Below, piece after piece: positions 24,077-30,983 of a stretch of 64,000 nucleotides of DNA. The stretch's first letter is position 1; every line of letters begins with the position of its first letter. A program made the translations under genes and the position numbers. Origin of the DNA: CAZMGT01 sp964565895 (lineage in GTDB: Bacteria > Armatimonadota > Zipacnadia > UBA1398 > CAZMGT01); the NCBI GenBank assembly GCA_964565895.1, contig CAZMGT010000005.1:1-64000 (forward strand), in the 5' to 3' direction. Below the pieces are notes generated by a model. That model ran no database searches and was not told the DNA's origin. It was given only the letters and a program-made list of their open reading frames with translations.

Positions 24077-25210
24077 TCACAGCCTCTTTTTAAAGCACAG
24101 CGCGCTCAGCCCAATAAGAACCACGCCAAACAACGCCAAAATCGCCGCCTGGGGCCAGACGACCTCCAGCCCCACGCCCTTAAGCAGCACGCTGCGAATG
24201 ATGATCAGAAAATGCTTCGCCGGAAGCAAGTCGGTCAGCGGCTGAAGCACACGGGGCATGCTGCGAATGGGAAAGATAAACCCAGAAAGGAGCACCGTGG
24301 GGAGCATAGTGGCGATCAGCGCCACGGTCATCGCCACCCGCTGCGTTTTTGCGGAAACCGAAATAAGCAGCCCCAACCCAAGCGCGGAGAACAAATAGAT
24401 CCCCGCCAGGGCGAGCAGCAGCGCCACGCTCCCGCGCACGGGCACGCCAAACAAAATGCGCCCCGCGGCAAGCACGAGCACTACGTCCACATATGCGATC
24501 ACCACATAGGGGAGCAGCTTGCCGAGCATCAGCTCCCCCGGCCGCAGCGGCGAGACGACGAGCTGCTCGATCGTCCCCTGCTCCCGCTCGCGCACCACGG
24601 TCATTGCCGTAAGCAGCGCGGAAAGGAGCATTAAGATTACCGCAATCAGCCCGGGGACGATGAAGTACGTGCTTTTTAGATCTGGGTTATAGAGCACGCG
24701 TACGCGGGGATCGAGAGGGACAAATCCCCCCGCCCGGGGCACGCCCCGCCGGGCAAGCGCGGCAACCGTTGCCCGCGCGGAATAAAAGCGCAGCAGGGTG
24801 TCCGCATAGCCGATGATCGCCGAGGCCGTGGCCGAGTCGCTCCCGTCAACGATCAACTGCACATCGGCCGCGCGCCCGCGCACCCGCCGCTCGCCGTAAC
24901 CGCGGGGGATAAACAACGCCACCTGCACCACGCCGCGGTCGAGCAGCTCGCCCGCCTCGCGCTCCGCCCCCAAATAGCGGCGCACGTGAAAGTAGCCCGT
25001 GGCCTCAAACGCGCAGATCAGCGCGCGCGACTCCGGCGTGCCGTCGCGGTCGCACACGGCCATGGCGATGTCGCGCACGTCGAGGTTTACCCCGTAGCCG
25101 TAAATGACGAGCATTACCACGGGCAAGAGCAAAACGACCACGAGCGTGCGCCAGTCGCGGAAAATGTGGATGAACTCCTTGCGAAATATCGCGCCCGTGC
25201 GTGCGATCAT
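24077..25210 (-). CDS. ABC-2 type exporter permease (YbhS-like), first of two
   Basis: The 377-residue protein starts at ATG 25210, overlapping the upstream ATPase gene by 4 bases. F-R-K-E-F-I-H-I-F-R-D-W-R-T precedes the first membrane segment; a long periplasmic domain follows, with G-V-V-Q-V-A-L-F-I-P-R-G-Y, then the coupling helix V-R-E-R-E-Q-G-T-I-E-Q-L-V-V-S-P-L-R-P and five further hydrophobic segments. It is homologous to the permease at 22860-23990, and the two should form a heterodimeric exporter with the ATPases at 25207-27110. Its coupling helix and P-I-R-S-M-P-R-V block are diagnostic of the family. Confidence 0.9.
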   Translation of the reverse strand: MIARTGAIFRKEFIHIFRDWRTLVVVLLLPVVMLVIYGYGVNLDVRDIAMAVCDRDGTPESRALICAFEATGYFHVRRYLGAEREAGELLDRGVVQVALFIPRGYGERRVRGRAADVQLIVDGSDSATASAIIGYADTLLRFYSARATVAALARRGVPRAGGFVPLDPRVRVLYNPDLKSTYFIVPGLIAVILMLLSALLTAMTVVREREQGTIEQLVVSPLRPGELMLGKLLPYVVIAYVDVVLVLAAGRILFGVPVRGSVALLLALAGIYLFSALGLGLLISVSAKTQRVAMTVALIATMLPTVLLSGFIFPIRSMPRVLQPLTDLLPAKHFLIIIRSVLLKGVGLEVVWPQAAILALFGVVLIGLSALCFKKRL

Positions 25211-26166
25211 CTTCCCCCGGGCACCTCGCCCTGCGCCCGCTCGATAAGCGAGACAAACACGTCCTCGAGCGACGGCTCCACGCGGCGCACGTCGCGCACC
25301 TCGATCCCCGCGGCAAGAAGCGCTTGGCGAACCCGCCCGGCCGCCTTCTCCGGGTCGTCCACGACGACGTGCAGGCCGTCGCCAAACAGCGCCGCCTCGT
25401 GCGCCACCCGCTCCTGGGCGAGAACTTCAAGCGCGCGCATCGCAGGCCGGCAGGAGACCTCGAGCACGGCCTGGGCCATGTAGCGCCTGCGCAGCTCGCT
25501 CGGCGACCCCAAAGCAATGAGCCGACCGTCGTAAATCAGCCCCAGCCGGTCGCAGTGCTCCGCCTCGTCCATGTAGTGGGTTGTTACGAACACAGTCGTC
25601 CCGCGCTCGGCGAACTGATAGATCATCGCCCAGAAGTTGCGCCGCGAGGCGGGGTCTACGCCCGCGGTGGGCTCGTCGAGGAAGACGATCTCCGGCTCGT
25701 GCACAACGGCGCAGCCGAGAGCGAGCCGCTGCTTCCAGCCCACGGCAAGCTCGCCCGTAAGCGAGCTCTCCCGCCCGCGCAACCCGGCCATCTCGACGAT
25801 CCACCGCTTGCGCTCGGCGATCTTCTCAGGCGGGACACCGTAGACCCCGGCGTAAAACTCGATGTTCTCGCTCACCGTCAGATCCTCGTAGAGCGAGAAC
25901 CTTTGCGACATGTAGCCGATGCGCCGGCGGATCATCTCCGGCTCGCGGACGATGTCGAACCCGGCAACCTGCCCCTCGCCGCTCGTCGGGGCGAGGATCC
26001 CGCAGAGCATGCGAATCGTCGTGGACTTCCCCGCCCCGTTTGGCCCGAGGAAGCCGAAGATCTCGCCCCGCGCCACGGAAAAGCTCACGTGGTCTACGGC
26101 AACGAACTCGCCGAACTTCTTCACCAGGTCGCGCACGAAAACGGCGGGCTCTGCCGCGGCGCTCAT
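25207..26166 (-). CDS. ABC exporter ATPase with degenerate signature motif (YbhF C-half-like)
   Basis: The 319-residue protein starts at ATG 26166, overlapping the other ATPase gene by 4 bases (ATGA). Walker A G-P-N-G-A-G-K-S-T-T, Walker B V-F-L-D-E-P-T-A-G-V-D-P and the switch histidine T-T-H-Y-M-D-E-A-E are intact. The ABC signature is degenerate: L-T-G-E-L-A-V-G-W-K-Q-R where L-S-G-G-x is expected. A ~90-residue C-terminal domain follows, ending P-S-L-E-D-V-F-V. Paired with the ATPase at 26163-27110 it should form one competent and one degenerate ATP site. E. coli YbhF carries two such halves in one chain; here they are separate genes. Confidence 0.92.
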   Translation of the reverse strand: MSAAAEPAVFVRDLVKKFGEFVAVDHVSFSVARGEIFGFLGPNGAGKSTTIRMLCGILAPTSGEGQVAGFDIVREPEMIRRRIGYMSQRFSLYEDLTVSENIEFYAGVYGVPPEKIAERKRWIVEMAGLRGRESSLTGELAVGWKQRLALGCAVVHEPEIVFLDEPTAGVDPASRRNFWAMIYQFAERGTTVFVTTHYMDEAEHCDRLGLIYDGRLIALGSPSELRRRYMAQAVLEVSCRPAMRALEVLAQERVAHEAALFGDGLHVVVDDPEKAAGRVRQALLAAGIEVRDVRRVEPSLEDVFVSLIERAQGEVPGGR

Positions 26167-27110
26167 CGCTCCGGCGCACCACCCTCCTCGCCGGCGAGGA
26201 CGGAGACGAACACATCCTCCAGGCTCGGGGGCACCGCGCGCAGAGACGTTATCCGCACCCCGCCCCGCGCGAGCGCGGCCTCGATGCGCTCCTCCGCCCC
26301 GGCCGCTTCCTCGACCCACACGTGCAGCCGCTCGCCAAACACATGCGCCGCACGCACGCCCTCTACCGCGTGCAACAGCGCCTGCCCCTCGCGCAGCGGG
26401 GTGCAGCGCACCTCGAAGACCACGCCGGGCATCTGCTCCTTCAGCCGCGCCGGGGCATCGCAGGCCATCACCCGCCCGCGCGCCATGAGCGCCACGCGCT
26501 GGCAGCGCTCCGCCTCGTCCATATATGGCGTGGTCAAAAACAGCGTTACCCCGCGCCCAAGCAGCGAGTAGAGAATGCGCCACAGCTCGCGCCGCGATAC
26601 GGGGTCGACGCCTGTCGTCGGCTCGTCGAGAAAGAGCACCTGCGGCTCGTGAATGAGCGTGCACATCAGTGCCAGCTTCTGGCGCATCCCGCCGGAGAGG
26701 TCGCGCGCCAGACGGTCGGTAAACGGCCCCAAGCGGCTAAACTGCAAAAGGCGCTGTTCACGCTCTGCGCGCTGGGCACGGGGGACCTCGTAAAGGTCAG
26801 CGAAAAACCTGAGGTTCTCGGCCACGGTAAGGTCTTCGTAAAGGCTGAACCGCTGCGGCATATAGCCGATGCGCAGCTTCACCTGCTCCGGCTCGCGGAC
26901 GACGTCGAACCCCGCGACGCGCGCCGTGCCCCCGTCCGGCACAAGCACCCCGCAGAGCATGCGCATCGTCGTCGTCTTGCCTGCGCCGTCCGGGCCGACA
27001 AGGGCGAACAGCTCCCCGGGGCGCACGGCAACGCTGACCCCAGCGACGGCGACGATTTCGCCGAACTGTTTGCGCAGCCCCTCGGCCTGGACCGCATATT
27101 CCTCGCCCAC
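26163..27110 (-). CDS. ABC exporter ATPase with canonical signature but substituted switch histidine
   Basis: This is a 315-residue protein. Walker A G-P-D-G-A-G-K-T-T-T, the signature L-S-G-G-M-R-Q-K-L-A-L and Walker B V-L-F-L-D-E-P-T-T-G-V-D-P are intact, but the H-loop reads L-T-T-P-Y-M-D-E-A-E: proline replaces the histidine that helps hydrolysis. The C-terminal domain ends P-S-L-E-D-V-F-V-S like its partner. It starts 18 bases downstream of the adaptor gene's stop and overlaps the next ATPase by 4 bases. The complementary defects of the two ATPases imply an obligate heterodimer with a single hydrolytic site. Confidence 0.92.
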   Translation of the reverse strand: MGEEYAVQAEGLRKQFGEIVAVAGVSVAVRPGELFALVGPDGAGKTTTMRMLCGVLVPDGGTARVAGFDVVREPEQVKLRIGYMPQRFSLYEDLTVAENLRFFADLYEVPRAQRAEREQRLLQFSRLGPFTDRLARDLSGGMRQKLALMCTLIHEPQVLFLDEPTTGVDPVSRRELWRILYSLLGRGVTLFLTTPYMDEAERCQRVALMARGRVMACDAPARLKEQMPGVVFEVRCTPLREGQALLHAVEGVRAAHVFGERLHVWVEEAAGAEERIEAALARGGVRITSLRAVPPSLEDVFVSVLAGEEGGAPER

Positions 27111-27128
27111 TGCTTCGCCTGCGTCTCT

Positions 27129-28919
27129 TTACCGCCGGACAATGATCTCCGCGTCCGCGGGCATCCCCGGCTTAAGCAGGTGCTCCGGGTTTCTCACGGC
27201 GATCTTCACGGCAAAGACAAGGTTCGCCCGCTCCTCCTTCGTCTGCACGTTGCGCGGGGTAAACTCCGCCTGCGTGGCGATCTGCTCCACCCGGCCCTCA
27301 AACACCCGCCCGACAATGCTGTCCACGCTAACCAGCGCCCGCTGCCCGGGGACGACAAGCCCAATTTGCGTCTCCGGGATGTAAACGGTAACCCATACGT
27401 CGTCTAGGTTAACGAGCGTGACGATCGGCGTGCCCACGGCCACCGTCTCGCCCAGCTCCACGTTCTTCTTGCTCACCAGGCCGTCCATCGGAGCGCAGAC
27501 GAGGGCGTTTTTGCGCTGGGCCTCGATAAGCCGCAGGGCCCCCTCGGCCTGGCGCACGTTCGCTTGGGCCACCTCTACCTCGTGGCGCATTCTTTCGTTT
27601 TGAAAAACATTGCTCTGGGCAATGTGCAGGGCAGCCTTCGCCTGGTTTACCGCCTGCCGAGCGCGCTCGATGTCCTCCTCGCGCGCCCCCGCGCGAACGA
27701 GGTCCAGCGCATGCCGCGCGGCATCGAGCACGGCCTGCGCCTGGCGCACCTGCTCCTCGGCCTGGCGAATCTGCTCGCTCCGCGGGCCCTCTAGGGCAAG
27801 CGCCAACGCTTGCTCTGCCGCGCGCTTTTGGGCCAGGGCGCGCTGAACGTTCGCCCGCGCCTGATCGATCTGCTCCTTGGTCGGCCCCTCCAAGGCAAGC
27901 GCCAGGGCCTGCTCCGCGGCGCGCTGGCGCGCCCGCGCCCCAGCAAGCGCCTCCTCCGCCTGGCGCACCTGCTCCGCCGTGGGGCCCTCGCGCAGGAGGT
28001 CCAGCCGCTCCACGGCCGCCTTATACTGCGCCTCGGCCGCGGCGAGGGCGGCCTTCGCCTGGTCCACCTGCTGCGCGGCCACCGCCCCCTGGCCGAGGAG
28101 CTCCTCCAGCCGGGCGTAGTTCTTCCGCGCGAGCTCTACCTGCGCCGCCGCCTGGTCTACCGCGGCCTGGGCCTGCTCGATCTCCTGCCGCCGCGCCCCG
28201 GACTTAACCTCCTCCAGCCGCGCCTGCGCCGCGGCAACGGCGGCCTTCGCCTCGTCTACCGCGGCCCGCGCCTGCTCGATCTGCTGCTTGCGCGTGCCCG
28301 CCTCAAGCTCGGCCAGGCGCGCGCGGGCCGCGGCTAACGCGGCGTCGGCCTGTTCCACCTGGGCCCGCGCCTGCTCGATCTGTTGCTTGCGCGTGCCCGC
28401 TTTAAGCTCGGCCAGGCGCGCGCGGGCCGCGGCAAGCGCCGCCTCGGCCTGGGCGACAACGGCCTCCGCCTGGGCGATCTCCTCCTTGCGCGCCCCGCGC
28501 AGGGCCTTGGCCAGCTCCGCCTGGGCCATGCGCAGCCCGGCCGTGGCCTGGGCCACCTGGCCGTTGGTGAGCGCCTCCTGCAGCGCGCTGCTCGATTGCG
28601 TGGCGAGCACCCTGCCCCGCGCAGCGTCGAGCGCCGCCTTCGCCTGGGCGAGCTGCGCCGCGAGCTCCTCGCTGTCTACCTCGGCCAGGCGCTGGCCCTT
28701 GCGCACCACGTCGCCCTCGTCCACATATAGCGCAACGATGCGCCCGGGCCACTCCGCGGCGACGTCTACCTCGGTGGCCTCGATAATCCCATTTCCCCAA
28801 ACGCGCTCGAGCCTCGGCGCAGCGCGATGGCGCTGCCACTCGTACGCGGCAAACGCCACGCCAAGCACAATGAGGGCCAGGGCAATGTGCTTTTTCGGGC
28901 CGGGGTTGCTCTGCGCCAC
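27129..28919 (-). CDS. HlyD/YbhG-type periplasmic adaptor with an exceptionally long alpha-helical hairpin
   Basis: This is a 596-residue protein, whereas family members such as YbhG are about 330. One N-terminal membrane helix (I-A-L-A-L-I-V-L-G-V-A-F) anchors it. A lipoyl half-motif (V-D-V-A-A-E-W-P-G-R-I-V-A-L) precedes, and A-P-M-D-G-L-V follows, a huge coiled-coil at residues ~84-470, then a beta-barrel (V-W-V-T-V-Y-I-P-E). The hairpin tip L-G-Q-G-A-V-A-A-Q-Q-V-D is at ~275-286. On each side lie four 33-residue repeats starting at 142/175/208/241 and 312/345/378/411. GTG 28919 has AAGGTG upstream. It is the first gene of the exporter operon; no TolC-like channel is in the window. Confidence 0.92.
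   Translation of the reverse strand: MAQSNPGPKKHIALALIVLGVAFAAYEWQRHRAAPRLERVWGNGIIEATEVDVAAEWPGRIVALYVDEGDVVRKGQRLAEVDSEELAAQLAQAKAALDAARGRVLATQSSSALQEALTNGQVAQATAGLRMAQAELAKALRGARKEEIAQAEAVVAQAEAALAAARARLAELKAGTRKQQIEQARAQVEQADAALAAARARLAELEAGTRKQQIEQARAAVDEAKAAVAAAQARLEEVKSGARRQEIEQAQAAVDQAAAQVELARKNYARLEELLGQGAVAAQQVDQAKAALAAAEAQYKAAVERLDLLREGPTAEQVRQAEEALAGARARQRAAEQALALALEGPTKEQIDQARANVQRALAQKRAAEQALALALEGPRSEQIRQAEEQVRQAQAVLDAARHALDLVRAGAREEDIERARQAVNQAKAALHIAQSNVFQNERMRHEVEVAQANVRQAEGALRLIEAQRKNALVCAPMDGLVSKKNVELGETVAVGTPIVTLVNLDDVWVTVYIPETQIGLVVPGQRALVSVDSIVGRVFEGRVEQIATQAEFTPRNVQTKEERANLVFAVKIAVRNPEHLLKPGMPADAEIIVRR
27591..27986 (-). repeat. Four tandem ~99-bp coding repeats, descending arm of the adaptor hairpin
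   Basis: Within the adaptor gene, residues 312-443 consist of units starting G-P-T-A-E-Q-V, G-P-T-K-E-Q-I, G-P-R-S-E-Q-I and G-A-R-E-E-D-I at an exact 33-residue spacing. Each continues x-Q-A ... and ends L-A-L-A-L-E or similar. The first three are the most alike, suggesting recent unit duplication; the fourth merges into the C-terminal helix. Confidence 0.85.
28101..28496 (-). repeat. Four tandem ~99-bp coding repeats, ascending arm of the adaptor hairpin
   Basis: Residues 142-273 consist of units starting G-A-R-K-E-E-I, G-T-R-K-Q-Q-I, G-T-R-K-Q-Q-I and G-A-R-R-Q-E-I at an exact 33-residue spacing, each with A-Q-A/E-Q-A-(R/Q)-A heptad-like segments and a terminal A-R-A-R-L-A-E-L-(K/E)-A. 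Units two and three start identically. The 33-residue period equals three hendecads and is not a multiple of seven. Confidence 0.85.
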
Positions 28920-28965
28920 ACGTGTTCACCTTGCTCCGCGCCCGGCGGTTGCTCCGGGGCGGACA

Positions 28966-29613
28966 TTAGCCGGGCGTGCCCTGCATCCAGGGGTTAGACC
29001 GGCGCTCCTCGCTGAGCCGCGAGAACGGCCCGTGGCCGGGGAGAATCTCCGTGTCCTCCGGTAGAGGGAGGATGCGCGTGCGAATGGAGTGCAGCAACTG
29101 CTCCCAGTTTCCCCCGGGGAGATCGGTGCGTCCTACGCTCCCCGCAAACAGCGTGTCGCCCGTAAACAGCACGCCGTCTGCGTGAAAGCAGAAGCCCCCG
29201 GGCGTGTGCCCCGGGGTGGCAATGGCCCTGAGCGACACAGCGCCCACGCGTATTTCCTCGCCGTCGCTCAAAAACGCGTCCGGAGCGACGGGGGGCACCT
29301 CGCGCCCGAGGACATACGCCGCGTCGGGCCCGGGGTCCAAGGCCAGCTCGCGGTCCTCCTCGCCGATGGCAAACGGCGCCCCCGTGGCCGCGCGCAGCGC
29401 CGCGACACCCGCGATGTGGTCAAAATGCCCGTGCGTGGAGACAATGCGCACAATGCGCACGCCCCGCTCCTGCGCCGCGCGCAACACGGGCGCGGGGTCG
29501 TCGCCCGCGTCGATCACTATCCCTTCTTTGCTTTTCCCACACCAGACGAGGTAGCAGTTCGTCTCCAGCGGGCCCAGAGTGAACCGTTCGATGCGCAGCT
29601 CGCCTACGTCCAC
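28966..29613 (-). CDS. Metallo-beta-lactamase-fold hydrolase (glyoxalase II-like)
   Basis: This protein has about 215 residues. The zinc-site motif T-H-G-H-F-D-H (H-x-H-x-D-H) is at residue ~60, followed by T-P-G-H-T-P-G-G and T-G-D-T-L-F-A-G-S-V-G-R-T-D, then L-P-G-H-G-P at the end: a complete binuclear site of the hydroxyacylglutathione hydrolase-like group. The frame is open to GTG 29628, but GTG 29613 is preferred because GAGGAG lies 6 bases upstream and homologues start near E-R-F-x-L-G-P-L. It overlaps the TPR gene and is the last gene of the rel-dtd unit, a common arrangement. Thioester or related hydrolysis is likely. Confidence 0.88.
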   Translation of the reverse strand: MDVGELRIERFTLGPLETNCYLVWCGKSKEGIVIDAGDDPAPVLRAAQERGVRIVRIVSTHGHFDHIAGVAALRAATGAPFAIGEEDRELALDPGPDAAYVLGREVPPVAPDAFLSDGEEIRVGAVSLRAIATPGHTPGGFCFHADGVLFTGDTLFAGSVGRTDLPGGNWEQLLHSIRTRILPLPEDTEILPGHGPFSRLSEERRSNPWMQGTPG

Positions 29614-30488
29614 TCCGGTCTCCTCCACTCTTCGTCGACGAGGAACTTGTTGCGTAGGCGGTCCACGTAGTCGCGGTCGTACTCGTCGAGTTTGCCTGCG
29701 CGGCGATAGTGCCGCTCGGCGAGCGCGCGCATTCCCAGCTCTTCATACGACTCGGCGAGCAGGTACCAATAGGCGCGGTTTTTCGGGCGAATCTCCACCG
29801 TGCGCCGCAGCACGCGCAGCTGCTCCTCGTGCCTCATCGCCACGCCATAGGCCATCGCCAAAAGCGCGTGATAGTAGTCGTCGCACGGGGCGAGGTCTAC
29901 CGCGCGCTCCAGCTCCTCGATCACCCGGTCGATCTGCTTAATGCGCGCCCAGGCGTTGGCCAGGCGGAAGCGATAGTAGGCGTCGTTGGGCTCGAGGTCC
30001 ACCGCGCGGCGCAGGGCCTCGATCGCCTCGTCTATCCGCCCCATGGTGAGGCAGGCCTCGCCCAAACGCAGGGAGTAGTAGGCGCGGTCCGGGGCAAGGC
30101 GCGCCGCTTCCTTAAACTCGCTGATCGCCCAGCGCGTGCGCCCCATGACCGAGAGGAACTCGGCCATGTAAAAGTGCGACTCGGGGTCTTTCGGGTCAAG
30201 CTGCAGGGCTTTTTTGTAGGCGCGATAGGCCTGCTTGGGCAGGCCCATAGCGAAATAAGAATCGGCCACGCGGCGGCGCCATTTGGGGCTCTTGTCCAGC
30301 TTCGCCGCGCGCTGATAGTCGAAAATGGCCCGGCTCACGAGGTCGTGCTCGGCGAGCAGGTCGCCCTTTTGCCCCAGGGCCAACGCCTCGGCCTCGCGCG
30401 TGGGCGCGTTGCGCGCGATCTCCTCGAGCAGAGCGATCTGCTCCTCCAGCGCCTCGTCTCTCGCTCGTTCCTCAGCGCTCGGCTCCAT
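29604..30488 (-). CDS. Tetratricopeptide repeat protein
   Basis: This is a 294-residue soluble protein with no signal peptide. After a charged N-terminal helix it is built of about six TPR units (A-Y-R-A-Y-K-K-A-L-Q-L-D-P-K-D-P, A-I-S-E-F-K-E-A-A-R-L-A-P-D, A-I-E-A-L-R-R-A-V-D-L-E-P-N-D, V-I-E-E-L-E-R-A-V-D-L-A-P). ATG 30488 has GGAGGAG upstream. It lies between dtd and the MBL hydrolase, probably in the same transcript. A cytoplasmic scaffold for partner proteins is inferred; the partner is unknown. Confidence 0.88.
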   Translation of the reverse strand: MEPSAEERARDEALEEQIALLEEIARNAPTREAEALALGQKGDLLAEHDLVSRAIFDYQRAAKLDKSPKWRRRVADSYFAMGLPKQAYRAYKKALQLDPKDPESHFYMAEFLSVMGRTRWAISEFKEAARLAPDRAYYSLRLGEACLTMGRIDEAIEALRRAVDLEPNDAYYRFRLANAWARIKQIDRVIEELERAVDLAPCDDYYHALLAMAYGVAMRHEEQLRVLRRTVEIRPKNRAYWYLLAESYEELGMRALAERHYRRAGKLDEYDRDYVDRLRNKFLVDEEWRRPEWT

Positions 30489-30506
30489 CGCTCCTCCCGG
30501 CGCCTG

Positions 30507-30968
30507 CTACAGGTCCGGCCGCTTGCTGTCCACGACGAACGTTACCGGGCCGTCGTTAATGATCTCCACATTCATATGGGCGCCGAACACGCCGGTAGAC
30601 ACCTGGACGTGCCTGCTCGCCACACGACTGACGAATTTCTCGTAAAGCTTCTCCGCCTCCTTGGGCGGCGCGGCGCGCTGAAAGTCCGGCCGCCGGCCCT
30701 TGCTTAAGTCGGCGCACAACGTAAAGTTGGGCACGACGAGGATCCCGCCCGTGCCGCTGGGCAATTGTTCCACGGAAAAACTCATCTTCCCTTTGCTGTC
30801 CTCGAAGATGCGCATGTTGATGATCTTGTCGGCCAGGGTAATCGCGTCCCCCTCGTCGTCGCCTTGCTCCACGCCCAGCAAGACGACCAGCCCCAGCCCA
30901 ATCCGTCCCACGATCTGCCCCTCGACATCGACCTTTGCTCGTCGCACTCGCTGGACAACTGCGCGCAC
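30507..30968 (-). CDS. dtd: D-aminoacyl-tRNA deacylase
   Basis: This is a 153-residue homodimeric proofreading enzyme that removes D-amino acids, and Gly from tRNA-Ala, from tRNA. M-R-A-V-V-Q-R-V-R-R-A-K-V starts the fold; G-R-R-P-D-F-Q-R-A-A-P-P and the cross-subunit Gly-cisPro loop N-D-G-P-V-T are canonical. The other signature, normally S-Q-F-T-L, reads P-N-F-T-L here, with the Thr kept. GTG 30968 follows GGGAGC. It lies 15 bases downstream of rel, the usual rel-dtd neighbourhood. Function is confident; the S-Q to P-N change is odd. Confidence 0.93.
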   Translation of the reverse strand: MRAVVQRVRRAKVDVEGQIVGRIGLGLVVLLGVEQGDDEGDAITLADKIINMRIFEDSKGKMSFSVEQLPSGTGGILVVPNFTLCADLSKGRRPDFQRAAPPKEAEKLYEKFVSRVASRHVQVSTGVFGAHMNVEIINDGPVTFVVDSKRPDL

Positions 30969-30983
30969 TGCGCCGCTCCCTTC

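Noticed and set aside
26040..27407. 455-residue plus-strand open frame across the exporter ATPase genes
   Set aside because: His/Pro/Arg-rich composition typical of antisense frames in GC-rich DNA, while the opposite strand encodes complete ABC ATPases.
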